The notes beneath the pieces were generated by a model. That model worked only from the letters and a program-made list of their open reading frames with translations. It did not search any database and was not told the DNA's origin. Positions 44,527 to 54,101 of a stretch of DNA of 64,000 nucleotides are shown in pieces; position 1 is the first letter of the stretch; each line of letters starts with the position of its first letter. The DNA is from Anaerosporobacter faecicola. GTDB taxonomy: Bacteria; Bacillota; Clostridia; Lachnospirales; Lachnospiraceae. The stretch lies in assembly GCF_012070565.1 (NCBI RefSeq), contig NZ_JAAQRO010000049.1, forward strand, positions 1 through 64,000, written 5' to 3'. The position numbers and the translations under genes are program-made.

Positions 44527-46221
44527 ATGAAAAAACAGTTCAAAAAAGGTATTGTTTTGTTACTAGCTGCAACGATGGTCCTTTCAAGTGTCGGCTGTAG
44601 TAAGAAGAAAAATGACAACAATTCCAAAGAAAATCAAACGGTAACAACAGAAGCAACGGAAACGGATGCTGCAACAACAGAAGCAACAGATACAGAGCAG
44701 ACAGGAGAAGCTACACCAGGTTGGCAGGAACATGCAGATGAAAAAGTTGATTTCACTTGGTATATCAATTTCTCATGGTTTACCACTCCATGGGGAGAAA
44801 ATCTGGTATCTAAGAAGATTACAGAAGAAACAGGTTGTAATATTGAGTTCATCGTACCAGCTGGTAATGAAGCTGAAAAATTAAACTCTTTAATCGCTTC
44901 TGATACATTACCTGATATCTTAACAATTGGTTGGTATGAAGGTCAGGTTAACCAAATTATTGAAGATGGTATGGTTTATGCACTTGATGAACTTGCTAAA
45001 GAATATGATCCATACTGGTTCACCGTAGCTGACGAAGGACGTGTTGGCTGGTTTACAAAAGAAGATGGACATATCTATGGTTATCCAAACTCCTCTTTCT
45101 CACCAGCTGATTATGAAAAATACGATAACATTTCTTCCAACCAGACATTCCTTGTAAGAAAAGATATCTATGAAGCAATTGGTAGCCCAGATATGACTAC
45201 ACCAGAGGGATTCAAAGCAGCAGTAAAGGCAGCCGCTGAAAAATTCCCAGAAGTAAATGGACAACCATTGATCCCTGTGGGAGCACATGAATTTGGTGCA
45301 ACTGGTAATGTATCATTTGACCAGTATTTATGTAACTTCTTAGCAATCCCTTATGAAAAAGATGGACAATACTATGACCGTTACACAGATCCAGAACTTG
45401 TTCGTTGGTTGAAGACATTCCGTGAACTATGCCAAGACGGATATTTAGTAGATGATATCTTTATTGATAAGAGAGCACAGATGGAAGAAAAGATCGCACA
45501 AGGACGTTACTTCTGTATGTTATACCAAAGAACAGACTTACAAGATCAAGAAAAAATCTTATATGCCAATGACCCAGACAGTATCTACATTGCTGTAGAT
45601 GGACCAAAGAATTCCAAAGGTGATGCTTATACATTACCAGGCACTGGTATTAATGGTTGGTGTGTGAATATGATTTCGAAAAACTGTAAGAATCCAGACC
45701 GTGCAATCCAATTATTCTCTTACCTTATGAGTGAACATGGACAACATATGACTTGGTTAGGTGTTGAAGGAGAAACATGGGATTACGATGCAAATGGTGT
45801 TGAAACCATGCATGATGATGTAAAAGAATTATGTAATACAGACCGTACAGCATATGATCAAAAATACGGTGCAGACTCAACATATTGGATGTTCCAAGAT
45901 AACGCGATGGCATTAAAATGGGCACAACCTACTCCAGAACCACTTGGACAGATGGAACGTTGGACATATCCTTATGTAATGACAACTTCTCAGTATGATA
46001 TTTCCTTAGTAGCTGATTCAGAAGAAGCAGATATAAAGGCTAAGATTGATAATGAATGGGGTGTTGTATTACCAAAATTATTGTTATCTGGATCAGAAGA
46101 GGAATTTGATAAGATTTGGAATGACTTCATCCAAAAGAGAAAGGATTATGGTTTAGATACATTAATAGAGAAACAAACAGAATTAATGAACGAAGCAAAA
46201 GGAAAATTAGGACTTCAATAA
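44527..46221 (+). CDS. Lipoprotein extracellular sugar-binding protein of the ABC transporter
   Basis: 564 residues. A lipoprotein signal ends in the lipobox LSSVGC (Cys24), followed by a Thr/Glu/Ala-rich linker (about 40-66) and a large substrate-binding domain of the LipO/YtcQ kind that goes with LplB/YtcP permeases. It is anchored outside the membrane and delivers an oligosaccharide to the permeases. Rich in Trp and Tyr, as in many oligosaccharide binders. Ligand unknown; by context a beta-glucan oligosaccharide. GGGAGG precedes the ATG. Confidence 0.9.
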   Translation: MKKQFKKGIVLLLAATMVLSSVGCSKKKNDNNSKENQTVTTEATETDAATTEATDTEQTGEATPGWQEHADEKVDFTWYINFSWFTTPWGENLVSKKITEETGCNIEFIVPAGNEAEKLNSLIASDTLPDILTIGWYEGQVNQIIEDGMVYALDELAKEYDPYWFTVADEGRVGWFTKEDGHIYGYPNSSFSPADYEKYDNISSNQTFLVRKDIYEAIGSPDMTTPEGFKAAVKAAAEKFPEVNGQPLIPVGAHEFGATGNVSFDQYLCNFLAIPYEKDGQYYDRYTDPELVRWLKTFRELCQDGYLVDDIFIDKRAQMEEKIAQGRYFCMLYQRTDLQDQEKILYANDPDSIYIAVDGPKNSKGDAYTLPGTGINGWCVNMISKNCKNPDRAIQLFSYLMSEHGQHMTWLGVEGETWDYDANGVETMHDDVKELCNTDRTAYDQKYGADSTYWMFQDNAMALKWAQPTPEPLGQMERWTYPYVMTTSQYDISLVADSEEADIKAKIDNEWGVVLPKLLLSGSEEEFDKIWNDFIQKRKDYGLDTLIEKQTELMNEAKGKLGLQ

Positions 46222-46271
46222 TCCCTAGGATGCAAAGGGGATACCCTTTAACCCCCAACATCATTTCTTAT

Positions 46272-46313
46272 AGAGTAGGCTATTCATAAAGAATTATGGA
46301 TGGCCTGCTTTGT
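46272..46313 (+). terminator. Weak terminator between the ABC transporter and the YesMN genes
   Basis: AGTAGGC...ATTCAT pairs imperfectly with ATGGAT...GCCTGCT, followed by a TTGTGTTGTTG tail that is only partly T-rich. Partial read-through is likely. Confidence 0.45.
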
Positions 46314-46347
46314 GTTGTTGAATAAGGTTAATTTATGTCGAAATAGA

Positions 46348-46376
46348 TTGGAACAGAAGTCGTACTATGGTAAGAT
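46348..46376 (+). promoter_or_regulatory. Promoter of the YesM/YesN-type genes
   Basis: TTGGAA (46348-46353), 17 bp, TAAGAT (46371-46376). The kinase start lies 33 bp downstream, so the regulators can be expressed apart from the transporter. Confidence 0.55.
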
Positions 46377-46408
46377 AAAAGAAAAGAAAAGAAAGGCATG
46401 AGAATACG

Positions 46409-48238
46409 ATGACAAAGATACAAAAATCATTGAATCATATGAAGATTACAAAGAAAATATCAGTTACTGTATTTTGTTTTGCTTTTGTTCCTATTCTTGT
46501 ATTGTTCCTTGTCATTTTAGGAAACATCGAATCCCGTGATACGAAAGACAAAAGTTTCTTAGTACAGTCCTCCGCAAATCAAGTGTATGCTAATGTACAA
46601 AAGAGCGTGGAATTGTGTAATATGTCAACACAGGTTTTTCTTAACAATGTGGGATTAACTTCTTTTATCGAACGTGTACTTTCAAAAGAGAAGATTCCGG
46701 TGGAAGACTTAATGCAGTACAATCGGGAAGATATTGTAAGCATGGAACGCCTTGTTAATAGTAATCCTTATCTCTATGCCATTCATGTTTATGTGGATAG
46801 TGAGGAGCTCATGGAGATGATGCCAATTCTATACCACACACGTAGAATGAAAAACCAGAAGATTCAACAAGAGGAACAGCTACAGTCTTCTTGGATTTTT
46901 AATTATGTAGATGATATGTTCCGAAATGCCTATGTGAAACCATCAGAACATATCATGTCTTTAACAACGAAGATACCAAGTTACACCTATGGGAATTTAG
47001 GATATGTGGAAGTTGCAGTTGAGATGGAGAATGTATTTCCTAATTTATTTGATACAAAACAAGAATCATGGGCTTGCTTTATTGATAAAGAAGGACATGC
47101 GTATTATGACGAGAATGAACAAAGCCGTTGGGTTCCCTACATAGATGCTGTTATGGATATAGCAAAAACGAAAGATGGAGAATATAAGGACAAGACACAG
47201 AAGATTTCCCTTCATGGAGATAATCTAATCTTGTGTGTGAAATCCATTCCGGAATTAGGTGGAACGTATATTGAAGTGCTATCACTTGATGTGTTGAGTG
47301 GTGCATTTTCCAAAATGATTTGGCATTATATTGGTATATTCCTAGCGATCATGGCACTGCTTGCACTTGTGATCAATTATGTTGTAAGAACCATGGTAAA
47401 ACGATTCTATAAGATCTTCCAAGCACTGAAAGAAGTACAAGGTGGTAATCTGGATGTTGTTATGCCGAATTGTGGAACGGACGAACTTGGCGAGTTATCG
47501 GATCAGATTGGTATCATGTTAGATAAGATTCGCCAATTAATGAAGGATAATCTGAATCGGGAGATACTGGCAAAGAATTCAGAAATACGGGCATTGCAGA
47601 ACCAGATCAATGCACATTTTATCTATAATGTACTGGAATCCGTTAAGATGATGGCAGAAATTGAAGAAAAATATGAGATAGCCGATGCAGTTACCTCCCT
47701 TGGAATCCTGCTTCGGTATAGCATGAAAGGGTTGGCAAAGAATGTAACCCTACGACAAGAAATCGAATATATACAAAATTACGTAGCATTGATGAACCTA
47801 CGCTTTGATTATGAAATCTATCTATCCCTTAATATTCCTGATCTTTTGTGGGAACAGGAAATCCCAAAGATGTCCTTGCAACCTATTATAGAGAATGCAA
47901 TTACACATGGGATTGAAGACTTAGCAGAGGATACAAACATTTATATTAAAGGAATCGTGGAAAAGGATGTATTCGTTATTGAGGTATCGGATCAAGGAAA
48001 GGGAATGACGGAAGAGGAAGTTAAACAGTTACGGGAAAGAATCCAACAGGATATCGATATTAATGTAGGAAAGGGAAAAGGAATTGGCTTAAAGAATGTA
48101 CAGGATCGAATCCAGATTCATTTTGGAAAAGAGTATGGCATCCAAGTTGCATCGAAACTAGGGTGCTATACAAAAGTATCCGTGCGAATTCCGATTACGA
48201 AACGGTCCTTTGAACCAATTTTTGAACCGGTACAATAA
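46409..48238 (+). CDS. YesM-type sensor histidine kinase
   Basis: 609 residues. Helix 1 (about 18-40), an extracellular Cache-like domain (about 41-300), helix 2 (303-328), HAMP (330-380), then a His_kinase domain with the phospho-histidine in INAHFIYNVLESVK (about H401), and a HATPase with PIIENAITHGI and GKGIGLKNVQDRI. This kinase class pairs with AraC-output regulators that control sugar ABC transporters and glycoside hydrolases. It is likely to sense the imported oligosaccharide or its binding protein. Upstream GAAAGGCATG is the ribosome site. Confidence 0.92.
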   Translation: MTKIQKSLNHMKITKKISVTVFCFAFVPILVLFLVILGNIESRDTKDKSFLVQSSANQVYANVQKSVELCNMSTQVFLNNVGLTSFIERVLSKEKIPVEDLMQYNREDIVSMERLVNSNPYLYAIHVYVDSEELMEMMPILYHTRRMKNQKIQQEEQLQSSWIFNYVDDMFRNAYVKPSEHIMSLTTKIPSYTYGNLGYVEVAVEMENVFPNLFDTKQESWACFIDKEGHAYYDENEQSRWVPYIDAVMDIAKTKDGEYKDKTQKISLHGDNLILCVKSIPELGGTYIEVLSLDVLSGAFSKMIWHYIGIFLAIMALLALVINYVVRTMVKRFYKIFQALKEVQGGNLDVVMPNCGTDELGELSDQIGIMLDKIRQLMKDNLNREILAKNSEIRALQNQINAHFIYNVLESVKMMAEIEEKYEIADAVTSLGILLRYSMKGLAKNVTLRQEIEYIQNYVALMNLRFDYEIYLSLNIPDLLWEQEIPKMSLQPIIENAITHGIEDLAEDTNIYIKGIVEKDVFVIEVSDQGKGMTEEEVKQLRERIQQDIDINVGKGKGIGLKNVQDRIQIHFGKEYGIQVASKLGCYTKVSVRIPITKRSFEPIFEPVQ

Positions 48239-48272
48239 GAACAGAAATATAGATAGCATAGGGGGGATTAGG

Positions 48273-49715
48273 CTGAATACATTGCTGATTGTTGAAGATG
48301 AAAAAATGATCCGACAGGGAATCAAAGCGATGGCGTTGCGTTCTGGCGTACCAATTGCAATGGTTATGGAGTGCAAGAATGGTATAGAAGCTTTGGATAT
48401 TGCTCAGACGCAAGAAGTAGATGTGGTCATTACCGATATTCGAATGCCCAAAATGGACGGAATTACGTTGGTAAAAGAATTACAGAATTGTAAACATGTG
48501 CCGTTGGTGGTCGTTGTTAGTGGCTACGATGATTTTTCTTATGCAGTAGAATTGCTTCGATATGGGGTAAAGGATTATCTACTTAAACCAATTGAGAGAA
48601 CCCAATTAGCGGAAATTCTGAATAAATTAGAAGAAGAACTACAAAAGAATCAGCAAACGAAAAATGCGATGCAGAACATTGGCTACCAACAGTTGAAAGA
48701 ATTAATGCTTCATGATGCCAATGATACAGATTCCTGTAAATTGATTATAGAACAAGTCTCATCTAACTTTTTAAGCGGTTCCTATCAGCTCTATTGTACC
48801 AATTATGAAGGAGAGTATGAGAAACAGGAGGGCGTTTGGTATCTTCCCAATGTCAACCAACAGAGTATCTTTATCGTGGAAATAGAGCAGGGAGAACGTT
48901 TGCGAAAGACAGAACTTCGAGGATACTATGTGGGAAAAAGTCAAGAACACAGAGGCTTGGAAGAACTACATACGGCTTACAAGGAAGCCTATACTGCAAG
49001 ATTGCATGCATTTCTTGCGGATAGTGAACTGATCGTTTATGAACCATGTATGGAAAAGGAAGGGATATATAAGGAACTAGAACAGGAAATTGAGCAGATC
49101 GTGCAGATGGTAGGTACGGATAAATGCCAGGAAGCATGTAAGAGTTTGGAGTATATCAGTTATCAGTTTCGAATGGGACAATTGGCAGCGGATCTTACAG
49201 AAAAAACCTTTGGTACGTTGCGAAAAAGAATCTATGAAACATACCGCAATGCATTCCAGGAATCTATTGACCAACAGATACCAAGTCCCGTTCTTTCCAT
49301 AGACTGTTTATCAGATTATGTAAAAATACTTCGCTCTTGTATGGAAGAATTAAATCAATGTATTATGACACAGTATGATGATTTTCGTAATAAGCAGAAG
49401 ATTCAAACGGCAATTTCTTATATTAAAGAACATTATACCGAAGATTTGAACATGGCAGTTGTGTCCAATCATATCTCTATGAATTACTCTTTGTTTTCTT
49501 TATTATTTAAGCAATATACAGGGAATAATTTTGTTCATTATCTGAAAGAAATTCGTGTGGAAGAAGCAAAACGGCTTTTGTCCAACACCGATATGAAAAT
49601 TGCCGATGTGGGAAAAGCCGTTGGGTATGAGAATGATAAACATTTTATGAAGATTTTTAAAGGACAATGTGGAGTATCCCCTACGGAGTACCGTAAAAAT
49701 GCATTACTGGGGTAG
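48273..49715 (+). CDS. YesN-type response regulator with AraC DNA-binding domain
   Basis: 480 residues. A receiver (VITDIRMPKMDG, Asp about 55; VKDYLLKPIERTQL), a middle region of about 250 residues without clear motif, and a C-terminal AraC domain with two helix-turn-helix units (MAVVSNHISMNYSLFSLLFK and IADVGKAVGYENDKHFMKIF). The conserved strand begins at codon 48276. No ATG or GTG is near. AGGGGGG at 48260-48266 is 6 bases before a CTG at 48273, the best start; a TTG at 48282 is the alternative. The predicted target is the direct repeats at 42532-42586. Confidence 0.88.
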   Translation: MNTLLIVEDEKMIRQGIKAMALRSGVPIAMVMECKNGIEALDIAQTQEVDVVITDIRMPKMDGITLVKELQNCKHVPLVVVVSGYDDFSYAVELLRYGVKDYLLKPIERTQLAEILNKLEEELQKNQQTKNAMQNIGYQQLKELMLHDANDTDSCKLIIEQVSSNFLSGSYQLYCTNYEGEYEKQEGVWYLPNVNQQSIFIVEIEQGERLRKTELRGYYVGKSQEHRGLEELHTAYKEAYTARLHAFLADSELIVYEPCMEKEGIYKELEQEIEQIVQMVGTDKCQEACKSLEYISYQFRMGQLAADLTEKTFGTLRKRIYETYRNAFQESIDQQIPSPVLSIDCLSDYVKILRSCMEELNQCIMTQYDDFRNKQKIQTAISYIKEHYTEDLNMAVVSNHISMNYSLFSLLFKQYTGNNFVHYLKEIRVEEAKRLLSNTDMKIADVGKAVGYENDKHFMKIFKGQCGVSPTEYRKNALLG

Positions 49716-51551
49716 TAAGTGTTCTAAGTCCTCTATCGTCACGATTGCATAGTCATAAGTAAAGGGAAGCGTATACTCCTTTTTATGAATGTGCACATAG
49801 TTTTGTACATATTTTTCTATTTTATTCTGGAGGCTGATTGCCTCATCCTCTGATAGGTTAGGAAGGAGCAAGAGAAAGGTATCTGTATTGGTTTTGGAAC
49901 AGAGTGCCCCCTCATCAAGATTACTCTTGATTCCTCTTGCAATTACACCGATACACAATTGAGCTTCTTCCTGCCCATATCGTTCTTTGATCTGTTGTAG
50001 TTCATGAAGTTGCAGATTGATCATGGTAATTCTTTGCACGGTTGTATCGGTTCTAGCTTTCAGAAGTTCATACTGTTTGCGTAGTCCTTTGGCATTCCAG
50101 AAGTTTGTTAATTCATCTCGAAGATAAAGGGTTTCTAATTGCTGTACCAAAGCCGTGCGTTCCTGATTGGTTACGATTGTTTGAAGCATATTATTGATGT
50201 TGCGAAGCCAAAGCATATAGCTGAAACTGTGTTTTACAGAGTTTCCTTCGTAGGAGAGCGCAACATAGCCAAAGGTTTTGGTTTTGTAGTACAATGGCAG
50301 ATAGATATAAGCAGCTGTTGCATCTGAATAAAAAGGAAGTGGTAACACCATTTCACTTTTGAAGGTGCACTCTGGCACTCGTTTTTTGTTATGCAAGCCC
50401 ATTTTAAGAAGAAGCAGATCCTGATTTGGTATTGGGTCTTCGGTTTCTGTCATGCTTCGAATGGAATCGGATAACGCATCCCAATCTGGGTAGAGACATA
50501 AACAAAAATCGCTTAGTCCGTCCATCTTTCGTAGGAATTCTTCTAAAATCTCCAAACCTTCATCCAAATCCGTTATGTTGACAAGAGAAGCTGATAAATT
50601 AATATCCATAAACATCTCTCGTTCCCTTTTCGATATGGTATCGATTAAAGTAAGATTGTAGTGATTAAAGGACTGTCTTTGCGTTTGATAGCAACCACAA
50701 GAGCTGCGAAGAACAGGGTGGGCTGGTACGATGGTATGTTTTGGTATCGTTTCTCCTGAATATAGTTGTAAGATTGCATCGACTGCCAACTCGCCTAACT
50801 GGGTGATAGGAAACTCAACGGAAGTGATGGAAGGAATGTTGAATTGAGCCGTTTCTAAGTTGTCATATCCCGTTATAGCAATATCATAAGGAATTCGATA
50901 CCCTTGTTCTTCTAAAACTTTGGAAACGATCAGTGCGATGGAATCATTGTAGCATACAATTGCGTCAGGAACACCATGAGGATTTTCTAGTAACGAATGG
51001 ATAGCTGTTTCTACGGAATTCAGTTCGGGTATGCACCAGGCAAGAAAAGAATCATAAGTGGGAAGCTGTTCTTGCTGAAGTACTTCCTGATAGGATTGGT
51101 AACGTTCCATGGAGAATTCTTTTTCTTGCAAATTCCCGAGGTAGGCAATCCGTTCATATTTATGGGAGTGAATTAAGTGGGTTACTAATTCCTTCATGGG
51201 TTCTTTGTTATCAATGGAAAAGGTATAGAACTCTCCAGGCTCTTGATTGATCTCTAAAATCGGACAGGAACAGGAAGCTTTAAGTGTTTCTGTAATCTGT
51301 TCTTTCAGATGAAGGTCAAGGTATGTTCCAGAAGCTACAATGACACCACAATAATCTTTGAAATGTGGAATCTTCAAGATGTTGCTTTCACCCTGTCCAA
51401 GTTCTTCTGGTGATTCACCGTCGTTTGTGGCAAAGATGTCAACCTGATAGTTGTACTCAGCGGCTTTGTTCATAATACCAGCATAGAGATTTCGCTGGTA
51501 CTCACCGAATATGTGTGAGATGAATAACGCTATTTTTTTCTTAGTTATCAT
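49704..51551 (-). CDS. Sugar-binding-fold receptor fused to a degenerate GGDEF domain
   Basis: 615 residues. Residues 1-300 have the periplasmic-binding/LacI effector fold (KKKIALFISHIFGEYQRNLY, DAIVCYNDSIALIVSKVL, PYDIAITGYDNLETA, PSITSVEFP) but no helix-turn-helix in front and no signal peptide, so it is cytoplasmic. A middle segment may be GAF-like. The C-terminus starts LYLRDELTNFWNAKGL like a GGDEF domain, but the GGDEF site reads SKTNTDTF, so diguanylate cyclase activity is unlikely. The ATG at 51551 follows CAGGAGAG. It ends 12 bp inside the convergent YesN gene. Confidence 0.82.
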   Translation of the reverse strand: MITKKKIALFISHIFGEYQRNLYAGIMNKAAEYNYQVDIFATNDGESPEELGQGESNILKIPHFKDYCGVIVASGTYLDLHLKEQITETLKASCSCPILEINQEPGEFYTFSIDNKEPMKELVTHLIHSHKYERIAYLGNLQEKEFSMERYQSYQEVLQQEQLPTYDSFLAWCIPELNSVETAIHSLLENPHGVPDAIVCYNDSIALIVSKVLEEQGYRIPYDIAITGYDNLETAQFNIPSITSVEFPITQLGELAVDAILQLYSGETIPKHTIVPAHPVLRSSCGCYQTQRQSFNHYNLTLIDTISKREREMFMDINLSASLVNITDLDEGLEILEEFLRKMDGLSDFCLCLYPDWDALSDSIRSMTETEDPIPNQDLLLLKMGLHNKKRVPECTFKSEMVLPLPFYSDATAAYIYLPLYYKTKTFGYVALSYEGNSVKHSFSYMLWLRNINNMLQTIVTNQERTALVQQLETLYLRDELTNFWNAKGLRKQYELLKARTDTTVQRITMINLQLHELQQIKERYGQEEAQLCIGVIARGIKSNLDEGALCSKTNTDTFLLLLPNLSEDEAISLQNKIEKYVQNYVHIHKKEYTLPFTYDYAIVTIEDLEHLLPQ

Positions 51552-51815
51552 AGTTGTCTCTCCTGAATATGGTAAGTAATTGTGCATAATGACGAAAATG
51601 CATCAGTAAATTTCCTTTGAAATATCGTATTTCTTATAAAATTATACCATAAACCTGGCTTAATGCAAAAAGTTTTCGTAAAATTCGGAAGTTAACGTTA
51701 AAGAATAATAAGAAAATATGAAAAAAAGTTGGAAAGGTTTATAAACTATGGTATAATCAGTAAGAATCATTTTATAGTACATTGGTACTAATTTCTAGTT
51801 GGGGAGGTAAAAGTT

Positions 51816-53396
51816 GTGGCTATACAGACGGGTATACTAGTTAATGGAAGCCATATTTACGAAATCGATCGAACCTTGGGTAATATTATAATTGCTTTAA
51901 TTATAGTATTAGTTATTGTAATCCTTGCACTAGCTATAGCAGTGAAACGACGAGCTATTGCGCAATATAAAACCAAATCAGCGGAAGAACGATTAAAAGA
52001 AAGTTATAGTGAACTAGAGAACGCTTATAAAAAAGTGTCAAAAACACAAAAAGAACTTTCTACGAAATATGAAGAGTTAAAACGTAGTGAAGAAAATAAT
52101 AGAAAAATAGCATATACCGATTATTTAACGGAGATTCCAAACAGAACAGCATTTTCAGAAAAGTTGGATGATGTGATGAATACCCTTCGTAAAGAAGAAG
52201 TCGTTGCAGTGATGTATATTGATCTTGATAATTTTAAGAATATCAATGATGTTTTGGGACATTCCTATGGAGATGAGTTGTTAATCGATGTTAGTCATCG
52301 ACTAAAACAAGCCATTGACGAGAATGATTACCTGGCACGTTTTGGTGGAGATGAATTTATTGTATTATCACAAAATATCGAAGATGTAGGACTATATGAA
52401 GAGAAAATTCGTAAGATACAGAAAGTATTTTCGTATCCATTTGTCTTATCCTTAAAGGAATTCTTCGTCACGATTAGTATTGGTGTTGCATATGCACCAA
52501 GAGATGGAAAAACGACGCAGAGCTTGATCAAGAATGTTGATTTGGCTATGTATACAGCAAAGGAAAAAGGAAAGAATACGTATTGTTTTTATGAAGAAAG
52601 CATCAATCAACGTTTGATGAATAAGATTGAATTGCAGTCAGAATTAAGACAAGCCATCGATTTTAATGAATTTGAAGTGTTCTATCAAGCCCAGATTGAT
52701 TTGGATACCAATCGAATCGCTGGTTTTGAAGCACTGGTACGCTGGAATCACCCAACGAAAGGCATCATACTTCCAGGAGATTTTATCCCGATTGCAGAAC
52801 AAACAGGTCTGATTGTACCAATTGGTAAGTGGGTTATGTTTGAAGCATGTAAACAATTGAAGAAGTGGGAAGAGGAAGGTTTTGATGATATTACGATGGC
52901 AGTGAATCTGTCAGGAAGACAGTTCTTTGATACCGATCTTGTTGCGATGGTAAGAGAAGCACTGGATACCACAGAAATCAATCCAGCGCATCTTGAACTT
53001 GAGATTACAGAAACCGTCGTGTTAGATAATATAGAATATTCCATTGATGTAATTGAGCAGATTAAAGCGTTTGGCGTACATTTTTCATTGGACGATTTTG
53101 GTACAGGATATTCCGCGATGAATTATCTGCGTATGTTGCCAGTAAGCAATCTTAAAATCGACAAGAGTTTCTTGGATCGTCTTATTGAAAACCAGTGTGA
53201 TCAGAAAATCGTAGCCAGCATCATCAATCTGGCTAGAAATCTGGAGATGGATGTCATCGCAGAAGGTGTAGAATATGAAGCACAGGCAGACTTTCTACGC
53301 AGTGTTGATTGTAAATTGGCACAGGGATTTCTCTATAGTAAGCCAATTCCTAAAAAGGCTGCGAATGATCTTTTGGACCAATATAATAAAATGTAG
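51816..53396 (+). CDS. Membrane GGDEF-EAL protein for cyclic-di-GMP turnover
   Basis: 526 residues. One helix (about 22-44), a coiled coil (about 50-95), GGDEF (motif GGDEF intact, about residue 177) and EAL (FEALVRWNHP, LEITETVVLDN, SLDDFGTGYSAMNYL, IDKSFLDR, VIAEGVE all intact). Both catalytic sites look complete; no RxxD inhibitory site precedes GGDEF. It probably makes or degrades c-di-GMP, with net direction unknown. The start is GTG at 51816 after GGGGAGG. It diverges from the receptor/degenerate-GGDEF gene with a 264-bp gap. Confidence 0.92.
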   Translation: MAIQTGILVNGSHIYEIDRTLGNIIIALIIVLVIVILALAIAVKRRAIAQYKTKSAEERLKESYSELENAYKKVSKTQKELSTKYEELKRSEENNRKIAYTDYLTEIPNRTAFSEKLDDVMNTLRKEEVVAVMYIDLDNFKNINDVLGHSYGDELLIDVSHRLKQAIDENDYLARFGGDEFIVLSQNIEDVGLYEEKIRKIQKVFSYPFVLSLKEFFVTISIGVAYAPRDGKTTQSLIKNVDLAMYTAKEKGKNTYCFYEESINQRLMNKIELQSELRQAIDFNEFEVFYQAQIDLDTNRIAGFEALVRWNHPTKGIILPGDFIPIAEQTGLIVPIGKWVMFEACKQLKKWEEEGFDDITMAVNLSGRQFFDTDLVAMVREALDTTEINPAHLELEITETVVLDNIEYSIDVIEQIKAFGVHFSLDDFGTGYSAMNYLRMLPVSNLKIDKSFLDRLIENQCDQKIVASIINLARNLEMDVIAEGVEYEAQADFLRSVDCKLAQGFLYSKPIPKKAANDLLDQYNKM

Positions 53397-53408
53397 AGGA
53401 GAGAAAGA

Positions 53409-54101
53409 ATGCAAACGATCATATTCTTAGGATTGCAATTAGTGAATTATATTTCCTTTCTAATGATTGATCTATGTGATGGCACTGCTCATACGAGTTC
53501 CATCATCAAATATACAAGTATTCTTTTATGTTTCCTCTATGTTCTCTTAGGGAAAAAACAGAAGAGGTCTGTCTATATGTTGGCAGGTCTCTTTTTTACG
53601 TTGGTCTCTGATTACTTTCTTCTATTTACAGATGAATTTGCTTTTGGATTGGTAAGTTTTTCTGTTGTACAGACGATATATTCGATGTATTGTAGTGCGA
53701 AGAAGGAAGCATTTTTCAAAAAAGAAGTAGTACATCTTAGTGTTTTAGCGGTCTTACTGATAATGCTACAGTATGTGTTACACATACCACTTGATATCGT
53801 TCTTGTACTTTGTGGGTATTATGGGATTCATCTGATCAGCAATCTGATCATGGGGTGGAGACGCAAGAGAGAAAGCAGGGAACGTTGTTGGTTTGCTATT
53901 GGTATGACTGCTTTTGTACTGTGTGATATTCATGTGGCAATCATGAATGCGGGAGCCTATCTGACAGTTAGTTCTACGAACTGGTATCAGCAATTGTACA
54001 ATCTTGCTGTAGTTGCTTGTTGGTTTTACTATTTGCCATCGCAGGTATGCTTGGCGATGATTGGACATGGAGATTTTAATAATGGAAAGGAGGATATGTG
54101 A
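53409..54101 (+). CDS. YhhN/TMEM86-like multi-spanning membrane protein
   Basis: 230 residues with seven or eight predicted helices. The order of acidic motifs (VSDYFLLFTDEFAFGLVSF in the middle, LCDIHVAIMNAG near the end) resembles the YhhN family, which includes lysoplasmalogenase. The resemblance is by pattern, not firm. It follows the GGDEF-EAL gene by 12 bp with GAGGAGAGA as ribosome site, so it is likely co-transcribed. Its stop overlaps the start of a 17-codon ORF. Confidence 0.55.
   Translation: MQTIIFLGLQLVNYISFLMIDLCDGTAHTSSIIKYTSILLCFLYVLLGKKQKRSVYMLAGLFFTLVSDYFLLFTDEFAFGLVSFSVVQTIYSMYCSAKKEAFFKKEVVHLSVLAVLLIMLQYVLHIPLDIVLVLCGYYGIHLISNLIMGWRRKRESRERCWFAIGMTAFVLCDIHVAIMNAGAYLTVSSTNWYQQLYNLAVVACWFYYLPSQVCLAMIGHGDFNNGKEDM

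Noticed and set aside
42625-46221. A dedicated ATPase gene for the sugar transporter
   Set aside because: None is encoded in this cluster; CUT1 systems of this kind commonly share one ATPase encoded elsewhere.
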